Of a stretch of DNA of 10,144 nucleotides, positions 5,437-10,144 are shown piece by piece. Below the pieces are notes generated by a model. That model saw only the letters and a program-made list of their open reading frames with translations. It had not been told where the DNA came from and did not search any database. A program made the position numbers and the translations under genes. How positions within the stretch are numbered: position 1 is the first letter of the stretch; each line of letters begins with the position of its first letter. Where the stretch lies: assembly GCA_947624095.1 (NCBI GenBank), contig CANQIR010000033.1, positions 1 to 10,144 of the forward strand. The letters are read 5' to 3'. This stretch comes from an uncultured Bacilli bacterium (lineage in GTDB: Bacteria > Bacillota_I > Bacilli_A > RF39 > UBA660).

Positions 5437-7734
5437 ATGAATTACGAAGATTTAAAAGTCGTTAAACGTAACGGCAAAAAGGTAAATTTTGATGAAACTA
5501 AAATTGCTTTAGCCATCAAAAAAGGCTTCGATAGTATCATAATTGATACTGAAGAAGAACGTCATCCTTATACTGAAAAGGATACCCAAAAAGTACTACA
5601 AGATGTTTTAGCTAAGATATCTAAAGAGTATAAAGATAAAGATAAAATTAAAATTGAAGAAATTCAAGATTTAATTGAAGAATCTTTAAAGAAAAAAGGT
5701 TATGAAGATGTTTATAAATCATTTTCTGAATATCGTGAAAGAAGAGCTCAATCCAGACTAGCTTTTATGGATGATAAAAAAACTCATAAATTCTTAAAGA
5801 CTCTAGAAGGCTTAGGCTTAAAATCATCAAGTGAAAATGATACTAAAAGAGAAAATGCTAACGTTGATGGTGATACCGCTATGGGTACTATGCTCCAATA
5901 TGGTGGCACAGTATCTAAAGAATTCGCTAAATCATATTTAATGAAAAAGAAATTTGCTGATGCTCACGACGAAGGTTATATACATATTCATGATATGGAC
6001 TTCTTACCAATGGGCACTACAACATGTCAGCAAATTGACCTTGAAAAATTATTTAAAAATGGTTTTTCTACAGGTCATGGTCATTTAAGAGAACCAAATG
6101 ATATTATGAGTTATTCTGCTTTAGCAGCCATTGCTATTCAAGCAGACCAAAACGACCAACACGGTGGTCAAAGTATTCCCGCTTTTGATTACTATATGGC
6201 TCCCGGAGTTGTTAAAACATTTAGAAAACAATTAAGACAAACTATAGAAGACTTACTCGATTTCAGTGATTTTGCTGATTTCGTCAATATGAAAACTGTT
6301 AAACAAACAATAGATAATATTAAAACTATCGATATTGATGTTGAAGTTTTTGATAAATTTTATAAAGAAAATGCCACTCTAAAAAAATTATTTTCAATGA
6401 GTATCGAAAAAGCTATCAAAAAAACTGATCGAATAACTTATCAAGCTATGGAAGCTTTTGTTCATAATTTAAATACAATGCATAGTCGTGCTGGTGCTCA
6501 AGTTCCGTTCTCATCAATTAACTTTGGAACTGACACATCAAGCGAAGGCCGTATGGTAATGAAAAATTATCTACTAGCAGTAGAAGCAGGCCTTGGTCAT
6601 AGTGAAACACCAATTTTCCCAATCTCAATTTTTAAAATTAAAGAAGGCGTTAACTATAATCCAGAAGATCCAAATTACGACTTATTTAAATTATCTTGTC
6701 GAGTATCAGCTAAAAGATTATTCCCAAATTTTTCCTTCATCGATGCGCCATTTAATAAAATGTATTATAAAGAAGGCGATTATCGTACTGAAGTAGGTTA
6801 TATGGGATGTCGTACTAGAGTCCTTGCTAATGTTGTAGACCCCGAAAAAGCTATTACTCCTGGAAGAGGTAACTTATCATTTACATCTATCAACCTTCCT
6901 CGTTTAGGTATTAAGCACGGTGTTCTAGGACCAAACAACTTATCTAAACCAGATCTTAAAGGATTCTATGAAGAATTAGATGAACTAATGGAATTAGTCA
7001 AAGACCAATTACTTGAAAGATTTGAAATTCAATGTAGTAGACACGTTAATAATTTCCCATTCTTACTTGGTCAAGGTGTATGGCTAGATAGCGAAAAACT
7101 AAAACCAGGTGATCGTTTGAGAAAAGTCTTAAAACACGGTACTTTATCAATAGGTTTCATCGGTTTAGCTGAATGCTTAAAAGCTCTAACCAATGAACAT
7201 CATGGCGAAAGTGAAAAAGCCCAAAAACTTGGTCTTGAAATAATCGGCCATATGCGTGAAAAATGTAATGAATATTGTGAAAAGTATAATCTTAATTTCA
7301 CCTTACTTGCTACTCCAGCCGAAGGCTTATCTGGTAGATTTACTAATATCGATAAATCTATCTATGGCAAAATTAAAGGTGTAACAGATCGTGCTTATTA
7401 TACTAATTCATTCCATATTCCAGTTTATTACAATATATCAATAGCTAGAAAGATTAAACTTGAAGCTCCATATCATGCTTTAACTAATGCTGGTCATATC
7501 AGCTATATTGAATTAGATGGCGATCCAAGTGAAAATCTTGAAGCTTTTGAAAAGGTTGTTAGAATAATGAAAGAAGCTGGTATTGGTTATGGTGCAATTA
7601 ACCATCCAGTAGATAGAGACCCAGTATGTGGCTATGTTGGTGTCATTAAAGATGTTTGCCCAGGTTGCGGAAGACGTGAGGGCGAAGCCGTAAGTTTAGA
7701 AAAAATTCACAGTTTAAACTGTGGATGTAAATAG
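5437..7734 (+). CDS. nrdD: Anaerobic (class III) ribonucleoside-triphosphate reductase, large part lacking the glycyl radical domain
   Basis: A 765-aa NrdD, which reduces ribonucleoside triphosphates to deoxyribonucleotides without oxygen. An N-terminal ATP cone (about 5-100, starting VVKRNGKKVNFDETKIALAI) gives allosteric control. The barrel core follows, with the active-site cysteines in MGTTTCQQIDL (C197) and YMGCRTRV (C458), matching the two cysteines of formate-using NrdD. The tail has INHPVDRDPVCGYVG and CPGCGRRE (C731, C741, C744), the zinc site. In intact relatives this is soon followed by FERIRRITGYLVGT with the radical glycine; here the protein instead ends in LNCGCK and a TAG stop, and the radical domain is in the next gene. 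Start: ATG with AGGGAAG six to seven bases upstream. Length without the radical domain is already that of a full NrdD. The enzyme should be inactive alone. No nrdG follows. Confidence 0.95.
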   Translation: MNYEDLKVVKRNGKKVNFDETKIALAIKKGFDSIIIDTEEERHPYTEKDTQKVLQDVLAKISKEYKDKDKIKIEEIQDLIEESLKKKGYEDVYKSFSEYRERRAQSRLAFMDDKKTHKFLKTLEGLGLKSSSENDTKRENANVDGDTAMGTMLQYGGTVSKEFAKSYLMKKKFADAHDEGYIHIHDMDFLPMGTTTCQQIDLEKLFKNGFSTGHGHLREPNDIMSYSALAAIAIQADQNDQHGGQSIPAFDYYMAPGVVKTFRKQLRQTIEDLLDFSDFADFVNMKTVKQTIDNIKTIDIDVEVFDKFYKENATLKKLFSMSIEKAIKKTDRITYQAMEAFVHNLNTMHSRAGAQVPFSSINFGTDTSSEGRMVMKNYLLAVEAGLGHSETPIFPISIFKIKEGVNYNPEDPNYDLFKLSCRVSAKRLFPNFSFIDAPFNKMYYKEGDYRTEVGYMGCRTRVLANVVDPEKAITPGRGNLSFTSINLPRLGIKHGVLGPNNLSKPDLKGFYEELDELMELVKDQLLERFEIQCSRHVNNFPFLLGQGVWLDSEKLKPGDRLRKVLKHGTLSIGFIGLAECLKALTNEHHGESEKAQKLGLEIIGHMREKCNEYCEKYNLNFTLLATPAEGLSGRFTNIDKSIYGKIKGVTDRAYYTNSFHIPVYYNISIARKIKLEAPYHALTNAGHISYIELDGDPSENLEAFEKVVRIMKEAGIGYGAINHPVDRDPVCGYVGVIKDVCPGCGRREGEAVSLEKIHSLNCGCK
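7708..7723. repeat. 16-bp perfect palindrome before the nrdD stop
   Basis: CACAGTTTAAACTGTG is its own reverse complement. As RNA it can form a 6-bp stem with a TTAA loop, ending 8 bases before the nrdD stop codon and 25 bases before the ATG of the small glycyl-radical gene. It lies in the codons for the novel C-terminal tail. No T tract follows, so it is not a terminator. Confidence 0.6.
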
Positions 7735-7748
7735 AAAGAGGTAGAGTT

Positions 7749-7937
7749 ATGAAAAAAGAAAAAATTGCTGAAACTATGGAAAGCAAAGAAACAGCTAAAA
7801 AGACAGTTGGTGAAGGAGTAGGATTCGAAAGAATTAGAAGAATCACTGGTTACCTAGTAGGAACTGTTGACCGTTTCAATAATGGTAAAGCTGCTGAAGA
7901 AAGAGACCGCGTAAAACATAGTTTCAAAGAAGCTTAA
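7749..7937 (+). CDS. Stand-alone glycyl radical subunit of the anaerobic ribonucleotide reductase (split NrdD C-terminus)
   Basis: A 62-aa protein made of a Lys/Glu-rich, probably helical N-terminus (1-24) and a clear NrdD C-terminal glycyl radical domain (26-58): FERIRRITGYLVG, then DRFNN..K...RDRVKH. G34 in RITGY is the residue equivalent to the radical glycine (RVCGYLG in E. coli NrdD). It starts 14 bases after the nrdD stop, in a different frame. Its own ribosome binding site (AAAGAGG, ending 8 bases before the ATG) supports independent translation on the same mRNA. Its upstream frame is closed by a TAA at 7728-7730, and no slippery heptamer is present, which argues against programmed frameshifting. 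Inference: it docks into the NrdD barrel and is activated by an NrdG elsewhere in the genome, much as YfiD/GrcA serves pyruvate formate-lyase. The alternative is a recent frameshift remnant, but the fitted start signal and intact motif make that less likely. Confidence 0.88.
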   Translation: MKKEKIAETMESKETAKKTVGEGVGFERIRRITGYLVGTVDRFNNGKAAEERDRVKHSFKEA

Positions 7938-7949
7938 TGCTTCTTTTTT
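7926..7949 (+). terminator. Terminator after the nrdD operon
   Basis: AAAGAAGC (7926-7933) pairs over 8 bp with GCTTCTTT (7939-7946) around a 5-base loop, with T residues to 7949. The left arm encodes the last residues of the glycyl-radical protein, and its TAA stop (7935-7937) is in the loop. The next gene starts only 7 bases further on. Confidence 0.85.
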
Positions 7950-7956
7950 CGTTATT

Positions 7957-8610
7957 ATGTCAATGAATAAATTAAATATCATCTACGAAGATAAATTCAT
8001 CATAGTTATTAACAAAAAGCCATCTACCCTAACTATTCAAACTAATAAAAAAGAAAGCCACACACTTTATAATGATGTAAAAACTTATCTAAAAAAACAA
8101 AATCCTCATAATAAAGTCTTCATTGTCCATCGTTTAGATAAAGATACCTCTGGTCTTATCATCTTTGCTAAATCCCCTCAAGTCAAAGAATTTCTCCAAA
8201 ATAATTGGCATACCTTTACTCGTCAATATTATGCCATTACGGAAAACATTCCCCCTAAAAATAAAGCTCGTTTAATCAATTATTTAGCAGAAACTAAAAC
8301 TCTCCATACTTACTGTACTAACTCTGCAAAAGGAAAACAAGCAATTACTGATTATCAAATTATTAAAACTAAAAATAATCGTGCCTTACTTAATATCCAA
8401 ATTATCACAGGTCGTAAAAATCAAATAAGAGTTCAATTAGCTAATATCAACTGTCCCATTCTTGGTGATAAAAAATATTCTCCTTTCAAAGTCCCTTACC
8501 ACCGTTTATGTCTTCACGCTTACAAACTAACCATTACTCATCCAATAACAAAAAAGGAACTAATTTTTGAAACCCCAATCCCAGAAGAATTTTCCCAACT
8601 AATGCAATAA
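7957..8610 (+). CDS. RluA-family pseudouridine synthase
   Basis: A 217-aa enzyme that isomerises uridine to pseudouridine in rRNA or tRNA. The catalytic motif HRLDKDTSGL (58-67) holds the nucleophile D61. TGRKNQIRVQLA (151-162) and GDKKY (170-174), followed by RLCLHA (183-188), complete the RluA/RluC/RluD signature. There is no N-terminal S4 RNA-binding domain, so it is a minimal catalytic-domain form, shorter than RluD (about 320 aa). The target site cannot be predicted. Two starts are possible, ATG at 7957 or 7963; neither has a visible Shine-Dalgarno sequence, and the T tract of the preceding terminator ends 7 bases upstream. Expression may depend on terminator read-through or a near-leaderless transcript. 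No terminator is obvious after it; the next gene has its own promoter. Confidence 0.92.
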   Translation: MSMNKLNIIYEDKFIIVINKKPSTLTIQTNKKESHTLYNDVKTYLKKQNPHNKVFIVHRLDKDTSGLIIFAKSPQVKEFLQNNWHTFTRQYYAITENIPPKNKARLINYLAETKTLHTYCTNSAKGKQAITDYQIIKTKNNRALLNIQIITGRKNQIRVQLANINCPILGDKKYSPFKVPYHRLCLHAYKLTITHPITKKELIFETPIPEEFSQLMQ

Positions 8611-8634
8611 TTTATTTTATAATTGAAAAAAAGA

Positions 8635-8643
8635 TGTTATAAT
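8635..8643 (+). promoter_or_regulatory. Extended -10 promoter of the LemA-like gene
   Basis: TGTTATAAT is a perfect TATAAT (8638-8643) with the TGn extension, identical to the aquaporin box. A TTGAAA at 8623-8628 is only 9 bases away and cannot be its -35; the properly spaced -35 is poor. It lies about 33 bases before the ATG at 8677. Confidence 0.65.
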
Positions 8644-8676
8644 AAAAACAATAGGAAAAGAGGTTAGGTGAGTGAT

Positions 8677-9894
8677 ATGTTAGATTTAATAACAAATCCC
8701 GTTTTTATATTAGTGTTAGTTATCTTAGTAATTTTAGCATTAATTGGTATAATTAGTGGAAATTTAAATAGTAAAAGAAAGAATATATATCATCATATTC
8801 GTGAAAATTATGATTACTTAGAAAGCCAAGTTGATAAATATAATAAAGCTGTTGATGAATTAATTAATGAATTCGTTACTGATGAAACAATTACTAATGA
8901 ATTATCTCGCTTAAAAAATGCTATTAATATTGATAATAATCATCTTATCGATAATTTAATAAATGTTGAAAACACTATGTATAATTTCATTAATAATCCC
9001 GTAATCAAAGCTGAAGAATATACCAAAATTAATGATACATTAACAAAATTATATAATGATAATTTAAATGATACTTTAAAACAAGAAAGAATTGATTATA
9101 ATTTAGAAAGTACAAGTTATAATACTAAATTAGAAGATTTCCCCGCTTCTATCATTGCTACAATATTTAAATATCATAAATTACCATTATTTGATGATAG
9201 TATTGAAAAAAATACAGAAGTCTTAAACAATTCAGCTTCCTACTTGTCTAATAACTATAAGATTAATCAAGAAACAATCAAATCACCAGAAGCTAAGAAA
9301 GAAGAGTTAAATTCCAACCTATTTTTAGCTAAACAATCTAAGGTAGAAGAATCACCAGCAGTCGTAATAGAGTCTAAACCCGAATCTCAAGTACCAGTTG
9401 CTAATGCCTCTCCAGAACCAGTTCCTCCATTAGAAGCACCACAAGCTAAAGCAGAACCTGTAATTACTCAAACTAACGTTGAACAAGCATCTACCCCAGT
9501 TGAACCACAAAATAATGATATTCAACTAGTTAATCCTATTGCTAATAGTTTTGAACCAATTAGTATTAATGATAATGAACAATCTAGTGAGTCACCTCAA
9601 CCAATAAATGATATCTCCGTAGTACAAAGCGATACACCTACACTATCAGAGCCGATTACTATTAATAACGAAGAAACAGAAAATGTCGTAACACCAACAT
9701 CTGGGTCAGTAGAACAAGCTGAACCAATAATTGAAGAAATTCATCAAGAAGAGCCAACACCAGTAGTTGAAGAACCCGAAACACCTACTGCTCATGAAGA
9801 ACCAATTGAATCAAAACCAGAACGTTTTTGTCCAAACTGTCATAAAACAACAACCGAAGAATATTGTCCAGATTGTGGTTATCCAACTGAATAA
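8677..9894 (+). CDS. Membrane protein with LemA-like domain, Pro/Glu-rich linker and C-terminal zinc ribbon
   Basis: A 405-aa protein of unknown function. Parts in order: one membrane segment (8-28); a helical region (about 35-175) whose end, ERIDYNLESTSYNTKLEDFP then ASIIATIFKYHKLPLFD, closely follows the C-terminal LemA pattern (R-x-DYN-x6-YN-x5-FP, then a hydrophobic stretch and a Phe). A long low-complexity linker follows (176-382), rich in Pro, Glu, Ser and Asn with imperfect EPI[ST]IN repeats (FEPISIND, SEPITINN, AEPIIEEI). Last is a zinc ribbon, FCPNC (C385, C388) and YCPDC (C397, C400). Basic residues right after the membrane segment suggest an outside N-terminus and a cytoplasmic rest, as in LemA. 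I chose the ATG at 8677 (AGGTGA, 5-base spacing); a GTG at 8668 with AAGAGG upstream would add 3 residues. The gene is monocistronic, with its own promoter and terminator. The LemA link is from pattern only. Confidence 0.7.
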   Translation: MLDLITNPVFILVLVILVILALIGIISGNLNSKRKNIYHHIRENYDYLESQVDKYNKAVDELINEFVTDETITNELSRLKNAINIDNNHLIDNLINVENTMYNFINNPVIKAEEYTKINDTLTKLYNDNLNDTLKQERIDYNLESTSYNTKLEDFPASIIATIFKYHKLPLFDDSIEKNTEVLNNSASYLSNNYKINQETIKSPEAKKEELNSNLFLAKQSKVEESPAVVIESKPESQVPVANASPEPVPPLEAPQAKAEPVITQTNVEQASTPVEPQNNDIQLVNPIANSFEPISINDNEQSSESPQPINDISVVQSDTPTLSEPITINNEETENVVTPTSGSVEQAEPIIEEIHQEEPTPVVEEPETPTAHEEPIESKPERFCPNCHKTTTEEYCPDCGYPTE

Positions 9895-9896
9895 TT

Positions 9897-9922
9897 AAGC
9901 GTCACATCCTTGTGATGCTTTT
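9897..9922 (+). terminator. Terminator of the LemA-like gene
   Basis: AAGCGTCACA (9897-9906) pairs with TGTGATGCTT (9911-9920) over 10 bp with one G-U pair and a TCCT loop, ending in a short T run. It begins 2 bases after the stop codon. Confidence 0.8.
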
Positions 9923-10050
9923 ATGTATAAAATATTATTCTCAACATATAATAAGTTTATGGATTCAGTCATCTCAAGTGACATATAATATATTAGCTTT
10001 AGACATTTTCTCCCTCCCTCCAAAAAAAGTCAAAAAAATTTTAAATATTG

Positions 10051-10079
10051 TTGACATTCCAAAATATATTTATTATACT
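10051..10079 (+). promoter_or_regulatory. Strong promoter of tRNA-Asn
   Basis: A perfect TTGACA (10051-10056) and TATACT (10074-10079) are spaced by 17 bases, the best full promoter in the window. The expected start is about 5 bases before the tRNA. A-rich runs upstream (10022-10045) could serve as an UP element. Confidence 0.88.
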
Positions 10080-10090
10080 TAATGAGTAAT

Positions 10091-10144
10091 GCCTGATTAG
10101 CTCAGTCGGTAGAGCGCACGGCTGTTAACCGTTAGGTCGTAGGT
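10091..10144 (+). tRNA. tRNA-Asn (anticodon GTT), cut by the window end
   Basis: The first 54 bases of a tRNA are present: acceptor strand GCCTGAT, D-arm GCTC/GAGC with AGTCGGTA loop, anticodon loop CTGTTAA giving GTT (Asn), and the start of the T-arm (GTAGG). The outermost anticodon-stem pair (27-43) reads as a C-U mismatch; the other four pair. The 3' part and any CCA lie beyond the window. Further tRNAs may follow. Confidence 0.93.

Noticed and set aside
7728..7748. Programmed frameshift joining NrdD to the glycyl-radical frame
   Set aside because: A -1 shift would have to occur between the TAA at 7728-7730 and the TAG at 7732-7734. The sequence there is not a slippery heptamer, no pseudoknot is obvious downstream, and the second gene has its own start signals. 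A fused product would also have an unusually long linker.
8623..8643. TTGAAA plus TATAAT as a standard promoter of the LemA-like gene
   Set aside because: The spacing is only 9 bases; the extended -10 alone explains the site better.
9974..10006. Ten-codon minus-strand reading frame starting at 10006, preceded by GGAGGGAGGGAG
   Set aside because: The purine run is a good ribosome binding site on paper, but the peptide is tiny, no promoter is visible for it, and no gene follows that it could lead into.
1..10144. Use of TGA as Trp (Mycoplasma code)
   Set aside because: All Trp codons I checked are TGG and no in-frame TGA interrupts any gene. The absence of TGA stops among ten genes is compatible with chance in AT-rich DNA.

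Overview
The window is AT-rich chromosomal DNA from a low-GC Bacillota-type bacterium. The evidence for this is a CIRCE (HrcA) operator, -35/-10 promoters of the SigA type with many extended -10 boxes, AGGAGG-like ribosome binding sites, compact U-tract terminators, and a tRNA with encoded CCA. Trp is always TGG in the genes read, and no TGA occurs in frame, so the standard bacterial code fits. An oxygen-sensitive glycyl-radical ribonucleotide reductase and a PduL phosphotransacylase suggest an anaerobic or fermentative life. An uncultured gut-type Bacilli lineage near the Mollicutes is my guess, not something the sequence proves.

Layout, left to right: tRNA-Gly (minus); a divergent aquaporin (plus); a DHH/DHHA1 phosphoesterase of the NrnB type and an Hsp20 chaperone (both minus), the latter under a CIRCE-controlled promoter; pduL and dusB (plus), overlapping by 11 bases; a short M3-like zinc metallopeptidase (minus); a gene-free stretch of about 390 bases; nrdD (plus), followed at once by a 62-codon gene; an RluA-type pseudouridine synthase (plus); a membrane protein with a LemA-like domain, a long Pro/Glu-rich linker and a C-terminal zinc ribbon (plus); and a tRNA-Asn (plus) cut by the window end. 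The genes are mostly separate transcription units divided by hairpin terminators, several of which start inside the last codons of the gene they end.

The main result is that the class III ribonucleotide reductase appears to be split. The large protein (765 aa) carries the ATP cone, the ten-stranded barrel with both active-site cysteines (C197, C458) and a Cys-rich zinc site, but stops before the glycyl radical motif. That motif (RRITGYLVG, then the usual DRFNN..K...RDRVKH tail) lies in a separate small gene 14 bases downstream, in another frame, with its own ribosome binding site and a new Lys/Glu-rich N-terminus. This suggests a stand-alone glycyl-radical subunit for NrdD, comparable in logic to the YfiD/GrcA spare part of pyruvate formate-lyase. 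No nrdG activase gene is in the window.

Other points worth a look are a possible structured leader upstream of nrdD, an aquaporin with an altered first NPA box, and the LemA-like/zinc-ribbon architecture. I see no mobile elements, CRISPR arrays or defence genes.
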